A program made the position numbers and the translations under genes. DNA of 64,000 nucleotides from JAAXXJ01 sp964412455. GTDB taxonomy: Bacteria; Nitrospirota; UBA9217. Shown here one piece after another: positions 48,364 through 56,893 of this stretch (its first letter is position 1; each line of letters opens with the position of its first letter). Location of the stretch: assembly GCA_964412455.1 (NCBI GenBank), contig CAYPOT010000002.1:1-64000 (forward strand), written 5' to 3'. The notes beneath the pieces were generated by a model. It saw only the letters and a list, made by a program, of their open reading frames with translations, was not told the origin of the DNA and ran no database searches.

Positions 48364-50029
48364 ACATTCTCTCCGGCGCTGTTACCCCAAGTATTCTGAG
48401 CGCGCTCTGTATCACCGTCTTCACCTGCTTCATCAGAAAGAGCCGGGCGCCAGTTCGTACGGCATCGTCGGCATCAATGATCCGGTGTTTGAAATAGTAG
48501 TTATGCAGCAGCCCTGCCAGGTCCTGCAAATAGAACGTGATCCGGTGCGGTTCATAGGCCAGGGCCGCTTCCTCGATCATTTCGGGATACTTCGCCAGCG
48601 CCTTGATGATGTTCTGCTCTTCCTCGGTGTCCAGGAGGTCGATCTTCACGGCTTCCCGCGTGGGGACCGGAATATTCCTTGTGTCCGCCTCGCGAAACAC
48701 GCTCGCGATCCTCGCGTGGGCGTATTGCACGTAATAGACCGGATTCTCCCGGGACTGCTCCTTCGCAATGTCGAGGTCGAAGTCCAGATGGCTGTCGGTC
48801 TTCCGCGTCAGGAAGATGTACCTCGCCGCGTCAGCGCCCACGTCCTGGACCACGTCACGGAGCGTCACGAAGTTTCCCGCCCGCTTGGACATAGGAACGG
48901 GCTGGCCATTACGCACTATGGTAACGAGCTGAACAAGCAGCACATGGAGCGAATCCTTCGGATGGCCAAAGGCCTGGATCACGGCCTGCACCCGCGGGAT
49001 GTAACCGTGGTGGTCGGCGCCCCAGATGTTCACAAGCTGGGTAAAGCCCCGCGCCAGTTTGTTCCGATGGTAGGCGATGTCCGACGCGAGGTAGGTGTAC
49101 TCGCCGTCCTTTTTCACCACCACCCGGTCCTTGTCGTCTCCGAAGGCGGTGGATTTTAGCCACTGCGCCCCGTCCTGGTCGTACAAATATCCCCGTTCAC
49201 GGAGTTCGGCGATGGACTTCTGTACCGAGTTGTCGGCGAGCAGGGTCTTCTCGCTGAACCAGACATCGAACCGCACGCCGAAGGCTTCCAGGTCGGTCCG
49301 GATCTCGGCAAGCATGGCGTCCTTGCCGAAGTCGGCGAACACCGTTGAGCACTGGTCAAGCGGGACCGTCAGAAACTTGTTTCCGTGAACTTTGATGAGA
49401 TCCTGCGCCGCCTCGGAGATGTATTCGCCGTGGTAGCCGTCCTCGGGAAACGTGACGTTATTTCCCAGCGCCTGCTGGTACCGCGCGTACAAGGACTGCG
49501 CGAGAAGCCGCACCTGCCGTCCCGCGTCGTTGATGTAGAATTCCCGCTGGACATCGTAGCCCACAGCCGCAAGCAGATTCGCCAGCGCGTCTCCGACCGC
49601 GGCGCCTCTTCCGTGGCCCACGTGGAGCGGTCCCGTGGGGTTCGCGCTCACGAACTCCACCTGAACCTTCTCCGCTTTGCCGATGTTCTTGAGGCCGTAC
49701 TCATGGGCCTGGCCATCGATGTCAAAGAGCGTCTTGCGCCAGCGGTCCTGCTTCAGGAAAAAATTGATGAATCCCGGGCCTGCGATCTCGGTCTTCGCGA
49801 TGATGCCTTCCTCGTCCTGAAGGTTCGCCAGGACGATCTCCGCGATCTTGCGCGGCGGCTTGCCCTCGATCTTCGCCATCGCGAGAGCGAACGTCGACGA
49901 CATATCGCCGTGGTTCTTGTCCTTCGGGGTTTCCAGCGTGATCGCCGGCTGGGTGTCGAGCTTCAGTTCGCCCTTGCTCTTCGCCCGGGCAAGGGCTTCG
50001 AGGAGTATCTCCGTTACTGTTTGTTTCAT
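48362..50029 (-). CDS. argS: Arginyl-tRNA synthetase
   Basis: The 555-residue class I synthetase has the HIGH-type motif in NPTGPLHVGHGRGAAVGDAL (around residue 130), the ArgS-specific N-terminal additive domain, and PMSKRAGNFVTL in place of KMSKS. The C-terminal DALR anticodon domain (about 430-555) ends in VIQSALRILGVTAPERM. It has a strong promoter and leads the argS-tgt-yajC-secD-secF operon. Confidence 0.96.
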   Translation of the reverse strand: MKQTVTEILLEALARAKSKGELKLDTQPAITLETPKDKNHGDMSSTFALAMAKIEGKPPRKIAEIVLANLQDEEGIIAKTEIAGPGFINFFLKQDRWRKTLFDIDGQAHEYGLKNIGKAEKVQVEFVSANPTGPLHVGHGRGAAVGDALANLLAAVGYDVQREFYINDAGRQVRLLAQSLYARYQQALGNNVTFPEDGYHGEYISEAAQDLIKVHGNKFLTVPLDQCSTVFADFGKDAMLAEIRTDLEAFGVRFDVWFSEKTLLADNSVQKSIAELRERGYLYDQDGAQWLKSTAFGDDKDRVVVKKDGEYTYLASDIAYHRNKLARGFTQLVNIWGADHHGYIPRVQAVIQAFGHPKDSLHVLLVQLVTIVRNGQPVPMSKRAGNFVTLRDVVQDVGADAARYIFLTRKTDSHLDFDLDIAKEQSRENPVYYVQYAHARIASVFREADTRNIPVPTREAVKIDLLDTEEEQNIIKALAKYPEMIEEAALAYEPHRITFYLQDLAGLLHNYYFKHRIIDADDAVRTGARLFLMKQVKTVIQSALRILGVTAPERM

Positions 50030-50066
50030 TGATTTCCGTTTGTTCTCTGCGGGTTACAGGCTCGTA

Positions 50067-50094
50067 AGTATATCGTATGTGAAAAAAAAGTCAA
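50067..50094 (-). promoter_or_regulatory. Sigma-70 promoter of the argS-secF operon
   Basis: On the minus strand TTGACT (50089-50094) and TATACT (50067-50072) are 16 bases apart, with an A/T-rich spacer, about 38 bases ahead of the argS start. Confidence 0.65.
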
Positions 50095-50152
50095 TAAAAT
50101 AATCCCCCATTTCACTGTTTCGAGGCCATTTCCGTTATGTTATACTCCTGCC

Positions 50153-50974
50153 ATGGAACGCACCTCACCTCACACACCCCTCACGAGCAAAGAGAACAAG
50201 GCCGTCAGATATCTCGTATCCCTGTCCGATCCCAAGATCCGGAAAAAGGAGAGGGCCTTTCTGATCGAGGGGCTCAAGATGGTCGAGGAGGCGCTCCGGG
50301 ACAACCTCGGCGTGAAGCAGGTGATCGCGGCCCCTTCCCTTACCCAGCACCACGGGAAAGGCGTACTCAAACTTGCCGAGCGCCTCGGTGTTGAAATTCT
50401 CTGGATATCGGAACGGCTGCTGGACGCGATATCCGACAGCAAGACACCCCAGCCGGTGATGGCGGTCGTGGAGATGCGGGAGCATACGGAAGACCAGCTC
50501 ATAGCTCAAAGCTCAAAGCTGATAGTCGTAGCTCACCACCTCCAGGACCCGGGCAACCTCGGCACCATCTTCAGGACCGCCGAAGCGGTCGGCGCGTCAG
50601 GCATCGCGGTCACGCCGCACACCGTCGACGCGTATAATGGGAAGGCCATACGCGGATCGATGGGAAGCATCATGCGGGTCCCGGTAGTGAAAGTGCAGAG
50701 CGAACACGATTTCGTCGCGAGGTGCAAAGAGCGGGGATTTCAGACAGTAGCGCTGGAATTGAACGGCAGGAAGACACCCTTTGAACTGGACCTCACCCTG
50801 CCGACGGTCATCATGCTGGGCCAGGAAAGTTCCGGATTGTCGGCGGAGGAACTTGTGGGTTTCGACCACCGCGTCCGCATCCCCATGGCCGAAACGATAG
50901 ACTCGCTGAACGTGGCGACCTCGGCGGCGGTAATATTATATGAAGCCTTCCGGCAGAGAATGGCCCGCTCGTGA
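50153..50974 (+). CDS. SpoU/TrmH-family RNA 2'-O-methyltransferase
   Basis: The 273-residue protein has an N-terminal RNA-binding domain (about 8-100). The knotted SPOUT domain carries the three family motifs: VAHHLQDPGNLGTIFRTAEA, IMLGQESSGLS and IPMAETIDSLNVATSAAVIL. It methylates a ribose in rRNA or tRNA; the target cannot be assigned. The linker between the domains (QLIAQSSKLIVVA) is encoded by a period-7 AGCTCAA repeat. TATACT seven bases before the ATG suggests a very short or absent leader. Confidence 0.88.
   Translation: MERTSPHTPLTSKENKAVRYLVSLSDPKIRKKERAFLIEGLKMVEEALRDNLGVKQVIAAPSLTQHHGKGVLKLAERLGVEILWISERLLDAISDSKTPQPVMAVVEMREHTEDQLIAQSSKLIVVAHHLQDPGNLGTIFRTAEAVGASGIAVTPHTVDAYNGKAIRGSMGSIMRVPVVKVQSEHDFVARCKERGFQTVALELNGRKTPFELDLTLPTVIMLGQESSGLSAEELVGFDHRVRIPMAETIDSLNVATSAAVILYEAFRQRMARS
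50495..50536. repeat. Period-7 AGCTCAA repeat inside the SpoU methyltransferase gene
   Basis: AGCTCAT, AGCTCAA, AGCTCAA, AGCTGAT, AGTCGT, AGCTCA in a row. Seven is not a multiple of three, yet the reading frame is kept across the whole array. Only one arm is present. Confidence 0.65.
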
Positions 50975-50977
50975 TCG

Positions 50978-51460
50978 CTATCGTCCGAACCGCTTTCTCA
51001 GCTTTTCCACGACCCCTTTCGGAACGAGGCTGGAAACATTCCCTCCGTAGCTCGCCGCTTCCTTCACGATCGTCGAGGTGATGAACGAATACTCCTCGTT
51101 GGGCATCATAAAGACCGTTTCGATATTGTGATCAAGCCGCCGGTTCATGAGGGCCATCTGCATCTCGTGCTCGAAATCCGACACCGCGCGCAGGCCGCGG
51201 ATGATCGCCACTGCCTTTCTCTCCCTGATGTAATCGACAAGAAGCCCGTCAAATCCTTCGATCACCAGGTTCCGGTATCCTGTCGTCGCCTTTTTGAACA
51301 TGACGATGCGCTCACTGAGCTCGAACAACGGCTGCTTCTTGGGATTGGCCGCCACGGCGACGATGACCTTGTCGAACATCCGAAGGCTTCGCTCCGCGAG
51401 ATCGACATGGCCGTTGGTAACGGGATCGAAGGTGCCGGGATAGACCGCGATGCGCTTCAT
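50978..51460 (-). CDS. coaD: Phosphopantetheine adenylyltransferase
   Basis: The penultimate enzyme of coenzyme A synthesis. 160 residues from ATG 51460 (GGAG eight bases upstream), starting MKRIAVYPGTFDPVTNGHVD with the nucleotidyltransferase TxGH motif. YIRERKAVAIIRGLRAVSDF and SFITSTIVKEAASYGG are typical of CoaD. It converges on the methyltransferase gene with three bases between the stops. Confidence 0.96.
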   Translation of the reverse strand: MKRIAVYPGTFDPVTNGHVDLAERSLRMFDKVIVAVAANPKKQPLFELSERIVMFKKATTGYRNLVIEGFDGLLVDYIRERKAVAIIRGLRAVSDFEHEMQMALMNRRLDHNIETVFMMPNEEYSFITSTIVKEAASYGGNVSSLVPKGVVEKLRKRFGR

Positions 51461-51481
51461 GGAAACTCCTTCTTTCATCTC

Positions 51482-51528
51482 GCCACTAAGGCACTAAAAA
51501 ATCTTTGTGTCTTTGTGTCTTCGTGGCA
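51482..51528. repeat. Period-8 ACACRAAG hairpin between rsmD and coaD
   Basis: GCCACTAAG, GCACTAAA and the inverted TCTTTGTG, TCTTTGTG, TCTTCGTGGC make a compact hairpin directly upstream of coaD. Confidence 0.65.
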
Positions 51529-51536
51529 AATTCAGT

Positions 51537-52079
51537 TTATTTTTTATAGAACGCCAGCACCGTATCGCCGTACCGCGCCTCGCGCTCCAGCGTCAGCTCA
51601 CCTGCCGTCCCGGGAGACAGCTGTTTCCTGAAATGCTCGGTGATGACGATGGCCTCCGGCTTGAGCAGACCGGAACCGGCGACCAGCTGCAGCAGCGGCA
51701 GCATCTCCACGGTATAGGGCGGATCGAGAAACACGATATCGTAGGGTCCGGAGCGTTTCTTGAGGAAGGTCTCCGCCTTCGAGAGGACCGCTTCTGCGCG
51801 ACCGGCAAACCCGGCCAGTTCGATATTGTGCCTGACGACGTCCAGAGATTCCCTGGCGCCGTCCACGAAGACCACGCGTTCAGCGCCCCGGCTCAGGGCC
51901 TCGATGCCGACCCCTCCCGCCCCGGCAAAAAGATCGAGGAAGGCCGACCCCGAAACCCTGTCGCCCAGGATATTGAACAGGGCCTGCTTCACCTTGTCCG
52001 ACGTGGGTCTGACCTTCTCTCCCGCCGGTACTTTGAGCTTTCTCCCCCGGCCTGTGCCTCCCGTGATCCGCATGGTCAT
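51537..52079 (-). CDS. rsmD: 16S rRNA m2G966 methyltransferase
   Basis: The 180-residue SAM enzyme has ITGGTGRGRKLKVP at its start, RPTSDKVKQALFNIL, motif I LDLFAGAGGVGIEALSRGA and the catalytic IVFLDPPY (about 116-123). These identify RsmD. The neighbour coaD is its usual partner in bacteria. The start could also be the second Met (52073). Confidence 0.95.
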   Translation of the reverse strand: MTMRITGGTGRGRKLKVPAGEKVRPTSDKVKQALFNILGDRVSGSAFLDLFAGAGGVGIEALSRGAERVVFVDGARESLDVVRHNIELAGFAGRAEAVLSKAETFLKKRSGPYDIVFLDPPYTVEMLPLLQLVAGSGLLKPEAIVITEHFRKQLSPGTAGELTLEREARYGDTVLAFYKK

Positions 52080-52210
52080 CTTTTTCCGATGCTACAGAAA
52101 AACGCCTTTCAAGTCAAGGCATTCTTGACAGCGGTGGCCGTTGCGGATATACTGTTCCCATCTTCCTGCTCAGTTTCTCTATCTCATCATCAACGGGAGC
52201 TTTCGAACCA

Positions 52211-53560
52211 ATGCGAACGACCATTGCCTGGATCACCATTTCACTTTCCGTACTGCTGGTTATTACCGGCCTGACGGGTCTTGCCCTGTCCGCGGATCCG
52301 CCGAAACCGGAAAAATCCGCTCCCACCGCAACCACGCCGGAACCTCCCGCGCACACGGTGCTGCTGATCAAGATAGATGCTCCCATCACCCCCACAGTGG
52401 CGGAATACATCATCAAGTCCATCGATACTGCGGAGAAGCAAAATGCTGAAGCGCTCATTATCCAGTTGAACACGCCCGGGGGGCTGGTCGACTCCACCAA
52501 TCACATCGTGATGAGGATCATGTCCTCGAACCTTCCCATCGTAGTCTATGTTGCGCCGAGCGGCGGCCGGGCGGCCTCTGCCGGCGTGTTCATAACCCTT
52601 TCCGGACATATAGCCGCCATGGCCCCTACCACGCATATCGGGGCCGCCTCGCCTGTCCAAATGGAAGGGAAAATGGATGAGACCATGGCCAAGAAGGTGA
52701 CCAACGACCTTGCCGCCATGATCCGGGGCATCGCTGAGAAGCGCGGCAGGAACGCCAAATGGGCCGAGGACGCGGTACGGAAGGCAGTATCCATCACCGA
52801 GACCGAGGCCCTCAAACTCAAGGTCATCGACCTCATCGCTCCGGACGTAGCCACCCTCGTCAAGCAGATCGACGGCAGGACCGTGGACGTGGTCCTCGGC
52901 AAAAAGACCCTTAAAACCGCCGGCGCAACGGTCACAGAACTGCCCATGGGGTTCCGGTACAAGCTCCTGGGCATCATCAGCAACCCGAACATCGCCTACA
53001 TCCTCATGATCCTGGGGTTCTATGGCCTCTACTTCGAACTGTCGAACCCGGGGGCCATATTCCCCGGCGTGGCGGGAGCCATCTGCCTCATCCTCGCCTT
53101 CTATGCCCTCCAGACCCTGCCCATCAACTACGCCGGGCTCATGCTCATCATCCTCGCCATTCTCCTCTTTATCGCCGAGGCCTTCATCGCCAGCCACGGG
53201 GTCCTGGGTATCGGGGGCGTCGTTGCCATGCTGTTCGGCTCGCTCATGCTGATCGACTCGCCCGAACCGTCGCTCCGGATCTCCTGGGCCGTGATCCTCC
53301 CCGTCGTTGCCACGTCGTCCCTCCTGTTCATCGTCACCGTAACCGTGGCGGTGCGCGCGCATCGGGGCCGTGTCGACACGGGAAAGGAAGGTCTCGTCGG
53401 CATGCAGGCCGAAGCGAGGACCGACATCGGCGCCGACGGCCAGGTCCACATGCGGGGAGAATACTGGAACGCCTGGAGCGACGAGCCGGTCAGGAAGGGC
53501 GAGAAGGTGACAGTCACGGCAGTGGAAGGGCTGAGACTCAAAGTAAAGAAAGCGGTATAA
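52211..53560 (+). CDS. NfeD-type membrane serine protease (NfeD1b/STOPP family)
   Basis: The 449-residue protein has a signal segment (about 8-28) and a ClpP-like protease domain (about 48-240) with the nucleophile Ser123 in PSGGRAASAGVFI and GGLVDSTN before it. Four or five membrane helices (about 250-390) and a C-terminal OB-like NfeD domain (about 400-449) follow. Such proteins cleave or organise stomatin partners, and the gene is immediately followed by a slipin, as in most genomes. The client is unknown. Confidence 0.92.
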   Translation: MRTTIAWITISLSVLLVITGLTGLALSADPPKPEKSAPTATTPEPPAHTVLLIKIDAPITPTVAEYIIKSIDTAEKQNAEALIIQLNTPGGLVDSTNHIVMRIMSSNLPIVVYVAPSGGRAASAGVFITLSGHIAAMAPTTHIGAASPVQMEGKMDETMAKKVTNDLAAMIRGIAEKRGRNAKWAEDAVRKAVSITETEALKLKVIDLIAPDVATLVKQIDGRTVDVVLGKKTLKTAGATVTELPMGFRYKLLGIISNPNIAYILMILGFYGLYFELSNPGAIFPGVAGAICLILAFYALQTLPINYAGLMLIILAILLFIAEAFIASHGVLGIGGVVAMLFGSLMLIDSPEPSLRISWAVILPVVATSSLLFIVTVTVAVRAHRGRVDTGKEGLVGMQAEARTDIGADGQVHMRGEYWNAWSDEPVRKGEKVTVTAVEGLRLKVKKAV

Positions 53561-53616
53561 TTTCAGCCTCAGAGTTGTCGGAAAACACTGAGGCAAACCG
53601 ATCAAGGAGGCAGCAC

Positions 53617-54393
53617 ATGGGCTTACAGGCATATGGACTCGGTATAATGGTTTTCATCTTCATCGTGGCGTGGTTCCTGTTCAACACGCTGAAGATCCTG
53701 AAACAGTACGAACGCGGCGTCATTTTCACCCTTGGGAGGGTCCCCGACGTGGGCGGCGTTAAAGGACCGGGGCTCATCATCCTCCTGCCGGGCATCCAGA
53801 AGATGGTGCGCGTCGGTCTCAGGACCGTGACGATGGACGTTCCCAGCCAGGACGTTATTACCAAGGACAACGTCACAGTGAAAGTGAATGCGGTGATTTA
53901 CTTCCGCGTCATCGATCCGAGGAAGGCCATCATCGAAGTGGAGGACTATTTCTACGCCACTTCTCAGATCTCGCAGACGACCCTGCGGAGCATCCTCGGC
54001 CAGAACGCCTTGGATGATCTCTTGTCGAACCGGGAGGCCATCAATGCCGAGCTCCAAAAGGTCATCGATGACCAGACCGAACCCTGGGGTGTGAAGGTGA
54101 CGTCGGTGGAAGTGAAGAACGTCGACCTTCCGGTCGAGATGCAGCGCGCCATCGCCATCCAGGCGCAGGCCGAGCGGGAACGCCGGGCGAAGATCATCCA
54201 CGCAGAGGGCGAACTCCAGGCTTCCTACAAACTGGGCGAGGCCGCGGCGATCATCAGCAAGGACCCCGTCGCGCTCCAGCTCCGCTATCTCCAGACCCTC
54301 ACCGAGATCGGGACCGAGAAGAACACCACCATCGTCTTCCCCCTGCCCATCGATATCATGGCCGCATTCAGGAAGATCGCCGACAAGGCCTGA
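53617..54393 (+). CDS. Slipin (SPFH/band 7 stomatin-like membrane protein)
   Basis: 258 residues from ATG 53617, chosen for a perfect AAGGAGG six bases upstream. One N-terminal membrane helix (GLGIMVFIFIVAWFLFNTLK) leads into an SPFH domain with YERGVIFTLGRVPDVGGVKG and VPSQDVITKDNVTVKVNAV. A coiled-coil tail rich in Ala/Glu (RERRAKIIHAEGELQASYKL) follows. It forms membrane scaffolds with the NfeD protease encoded 57 bases upstream. Confidence 0.94.
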   Translation: MGLQAYGLGIMVFIFIVAWFLFNTLKILKQYERGVIFTLGRVPDVGGVKGPGLIILLPGIQKMVRVGLRTVTMDVPSQDVITKDNVTVKVNAVIYFRVIDPRKAIIEVEDYFYATSQISQTTLRSILGQNALDDLLSNREAINAELQKVIDDQTEPWGVKVTSVEVKNVDLPVEMQRAIAIQAQAERERRAKIIHAEGELQASYKLGEAAAIISKDPVALQLRYLQTLTEIGTEKNTTIVFPLPIDIMAAFRKIADKA

Positions 54394-54412
54394 TACCTGT
54401 TAAAAAAGAAAA

Positions 54413-54443
54413 GGGGCCCGGTCATGAGACCGGGCCCCTTTTT
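54413..54443. terminator. Bidirectional terminator between slipin and ferredoxin genes
   Basis: 11-bp stem GGGGCCCGGTC / GACCGGGCCCC with a 4-base ATGA loop, T-run on the plus side and A-run on the other, so it can end both convergent transcripts. Confidence 0.85.
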
Positions 54444-54468
54444 CATTGCATCTCTGCGAAAATACTGA

Positions 54469-54654
54469 TTACATCTCGGTAACGGTGATCGCGTTCTGCG
54501 GGCAATTCTCCACGCAGGTCATGCAATTGATGCACTCGGCCATGTTCACTGCTTCCGCCTTGCCGCCATTGACCGCAAATACCGCCTGGGGGCAGAGGTT
54601 CGCGCAGGTGCCGTCGCCATCGCACTTGCCGGTATCGATTGTCACCATGATCAT
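54469..54654 (-). CDS. Small ferredoxin with one Asp-ligated cluster (CxxDxxC)
   Basis: 61 residues from ATG 54654, which has a perfect AGGAGG nine bases upstream. The second motif is complete: Cys41-x2-Cys44-x2-Cys47-x3-Cys51-Pro. The first motif reads Cys11-x2-Asp14-x2-Cys17-x3-Cys21-Pro, with Asp in the place of the second cysteine. In known ferredoxins this CxxDxxC pattern gives an Asp-coordinated [4Fe-4S] cluster that easily loses an iron. The electron partners are unknown. It follows the isc cluster on the same strand after about 330 bases. Confidence 0.9.
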   Translation of the reverse strand: MIMVTIDTGKCDGDGTCANLCPQAVFAVNGGKAEAVNMAECINCMTCVENCPQNAITVTEM

Positions 54655-54920
54655 GTGAATGTTCCTCCTTAAAAATGGGTTAAAGCGCAAATCAGGGCAC
54701 ATAATACCCAGCGAAGCGCAGAAAAGCAACAGGAATTTCGTCTTAACCGTAAGGAACTGGCCTCTGGGTCAGCGTGAAAACATATTATTTATCATACAGT
54801 TTGTTCTTCTTTGAGAAAGACCGTGAACATGGGTCAGGGAAAATATATGCCCTTCTGACTGAACCTCCTGAGTATCCGCTTGTTCAGTCCGTCCATGCCA
54901 GGCTGCTCCTGAACGTCAGA

Positions 54921-54947
54921 AGCCCGGCGCACATGCTCCGCCGGGCT
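54921..54947. other. Perfect hairpin downstream of the TusA-like gene
   Basis: AGCCCGGCG / CGCCGGGCT with a 9-base loop. It lacks a clear T-run on either strand, so it is a possible but weak terminator of the isc operon. The rest of the 54655-54980 gap has no other visible gene. Confidence 0.45.
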
Positions 54948-54980
54948 TCCCGCTCCTGTGTTGACCATGAGGACAACACT

Positions 54981-55229
54981 CTATTTTTTTCTGACGAATA
55001 CGTTATATTCGTCCGTCCCTTCAACCTTTGTCAGCCCAAGATATTCGTTACCCGTCCTCCTGCACCATGCCGGCATGTCCATTTCAATGCCGTCATCATC
55101 CGATTGGACTTCCAGTACCTGGCCCGGCTGCATTTCTTTAATCTTGTTCGCGGTCTTGAATATGGGTAGGGGGCATGCCAAACCCACGCAATCCAGCACA
55201 TCGTCCGGTTGTATGTCCTTCACGTCCAT
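54981..55229 (-). CDS. TusA-family sulfurtransferase-like protein
   Basis: The 82-residue protein has the family core DCVGLACPLPIFKTANKI with Cys19 in the CPxP motif and a second Cys14. The C-terminal half has AWCRRTGNEYLGL with a further Cys. TusA proteins carry persulfide sulfur from a cysteine desulfurase to tRNA thiolation or other acceptors. Lying 38 bases after iscU it probably takes sulfur from the local IscS. Confidence 0.88.
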   Translation of the reverse strand: MDVKDIQPDDVLDCVGLACPLPIFKTANKIKEMQPGQVLEVQSDDDGIEMDMPAWCRRTGNEYLGLTKVEGTDEYNVFVRKK

Positions 55230-55267
55230 GGTGTCCTTCCTTTTTCAATCCGCGATCCGCAACGTGA

Positions 55268-55696
55268 TCACTCCATCTCGTTTTCGTGACCGGTCTCGGC
55301 AGGCATCGTCACGGGAGAGGCAAGGCCCTTCTTCTTATAGTAATCGTCCAGGGCGGATTTGAGCGCTTCCTCGGCCAGCACCGAGCAATGCATCTTCACT
55401 TTCGGCAGACCGCCGAGTGCTTCGGCGACCGCAGCGTTGGAGATCTTGAGCGCCTCTTCGAGGGTCTTTCCCTTGACCAGGTCCGTGACCATGCTGCTCG
55501 TCGCGATGGCCGCCCCGCACCCGAAGGTCTTGAACTTTGCGTCGATGATCACATTGTTCTCCACCTTGATGTAGAGCCTCATCACGTCGCCGCAGACCGG
55601 GTTGCCCACGGTGCCGACGCCGTCTGCGTTCTCGATCTCGCCCACGTTATGGGGCTGGGCGAAATGCTCCATCACTTTTGAACTGTACTGTTCCAT
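55268..55696 (-). CDS. iscU: Iron-sulfur cluster scaffold protein IscU/NifU-N
   Basis: The 142-residue protein has the three cluster cysteines Cys35 (GNPVCGD), Cys60 (TFGCGAA) and Cys104 (KMHCSVLAEEA), with Asp37. The chaperone-binding loop reads LPKVK rather than the LPPVK of IscU, closer to NifU-type scaffolds. It ends in an acidic tail of about 20 residues. It follows iscS by 10 bases. No hscA, hscB or fdx homologue of the classical set is adjacent. Confidence 0.95.
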   Translation of the reverse strand: MEQYSSKVMEHFAQPHNVGEIENADGVGTVGNPVCGDVMRLYIKVENNVIIDAKFKTFGCGAAIATSSMVTDLVKGKTLEEALKISNAAVAEALGGLPKVKMHCSVLAEEALKSALDDYYKKKGLASPVTMPAETGHENEME

Positions 55697-55706
55697 AGAT
55701 CCCTCC

Positions 55707-56891
55707 TCAGGTCTTGTTCCTGTTTTTTATCATGTCCTCATAGAGCGGCGACATTTCCCGCAGACGCTGTACGATGGGCGGAAGTGTGTCTACCACATAG
55801 TCAACATCCTCCGCGCTGGTCCCCATGCCGAGCGTCATCAGCAGAGTGCCATTGGCCGCCGCCGCGTCGGTCCCGATGCAGGAGAGAACGTGCGATGATT
55901 TGAGCGACCGCGAAGTACATGCCGATCCGCTGGATACATAGATACCCGCCATGTTCAGGAAAAGGAGCATGGACTCCCCCTCCACGAACAGGAACGAGAC
56001 GTTCACGTTGTGCGGAAGCCGCCGGGTCGGATGGCCGTTCACGATCAGGTCCGGGACCCTGTCCTGAAGCCCTTTCAAAAGCTTGTCACGAAGCGGCGTC
56101 AGATAGCTGCTCCGTTTCGGCAGTTCCGCCGCCGCGATCTCGGCAGCCTTGCCCAGTCCCACGAGCCCCGGAACATCCTCGGTGCCGCCCCGCCTGCCGT
56201 CCTCCTGGACGCCGCCCTCGATCTGCGGCTTGATCCGCACTCCTTTTCGGACGAACAGAGCTGCAGTTCCCTTGGGGCCGTAGAACTGATGGCCCGAGAG
56301 CGACAGCGAATCCACGCCGAGGGCCTTTACATCCACGGGAACCCATCCCACGGAAGCCACGGCATCGGTGTGGAACAGCACCCCCTTCTCCCTGGTTATC
56401 GCCCCGATCTCCTCGATCGGCTGCAAGGTGCCGATCTCGTTGTTCGAATGCATAATGGAAACAAGGACCGTTTCCTTGGTAATGGCCTTCGCGACTGCGT
56501 CCGGATCGATGATCCCCTGCTTGTCCGGAGCTACCTGGGTGACCTTGAACCCGGCTTTTTCCAGGGACTTCACGGGGTGCAGGACGGAAAAATGCTCCAT
56601 CTGGGAGACGATGATATGAGTGCCTTTTTGGCTGTTGGCCAGGGCAAGCCCCTTGACGGCAAAATTATTGGACTCCGTGCCGCTGGAGGTGAAGTAGATC
56701 TCCTCCGGTTTTGCCCCGATAAGGGCGGCGGTCTTTCCCCGGGCGTCCTCCACGGCGTTCTTGGCTTCCCTGCCCATGTCATGCAGATTGGAGGGATTGC
56801 CGAACTTCGCGGTGAAATAAGGCAGCATGGCTTCCACGACCCTGGGGTGCACCGGCGTGGTCGCCGCATGGTCGAGATACACTTTTCTCAC
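55707..56891 (-). CDS. iscS: Cysteine desulfurase (IscS/NifS)
   Basis: The protein has 394 residues from GTG 56891 (GGGGG ten bases upstream), which gives the natural start RKVYLDHAATTPVHPRV. The PLP lysine lies in SLSGHQFYGPKGTAALF and the catalytic Cys in YVSSGSACTSRSLKSSHVL. It makes alanine and a persulfide from cysteine to feed IscU and probably the TusA-like protein. The longer open frame upstream overlaps iscR and is not used. Confidence 0.95.
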   Translation of the reverse strand: MRKVYLDHAATTPVHPRVVEAMLPYFTAKFGNPSNLHDMGREAKNAVEDARGKTAALIGAKPEEIYFTSSGTESNNFAVKGLALANSQKGTHIIVSQMEHFSVLHPVKSLEKAGFKVTQVAPDKQGIIDPDAVAKAITKETVLVSIMHSNNEIGTLQPIEEIGAITREKGVLFHTDAVASVGWVPVDVKALGVDSLSLSGHQFYGPKGTAALFVRKGVRIKPQIEGGVQEDGRRGGTEDVPGLVGLGKAAEIAAAELPKRSSYLTPLRDKLLKGLQDRVPDLIVNGHPTRRLPHNVNVSFLFVEGESMLLFLNMAGIYVSSGSACTSRSLKSSHVLSCIGTDAAAANGTLLMTLGMGTSAEDVDYVVDTLPPIVQRLREMSPLYEDMIKNRNKT

Positions 56892-56893
56892 GA

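Noticed and set aside
52241..53632. 463-codon open frame antisense to the nfeD gene
   Set aside because: Asp/His/Gly-rich composition typical of a shadow frame and no recognisable motif.
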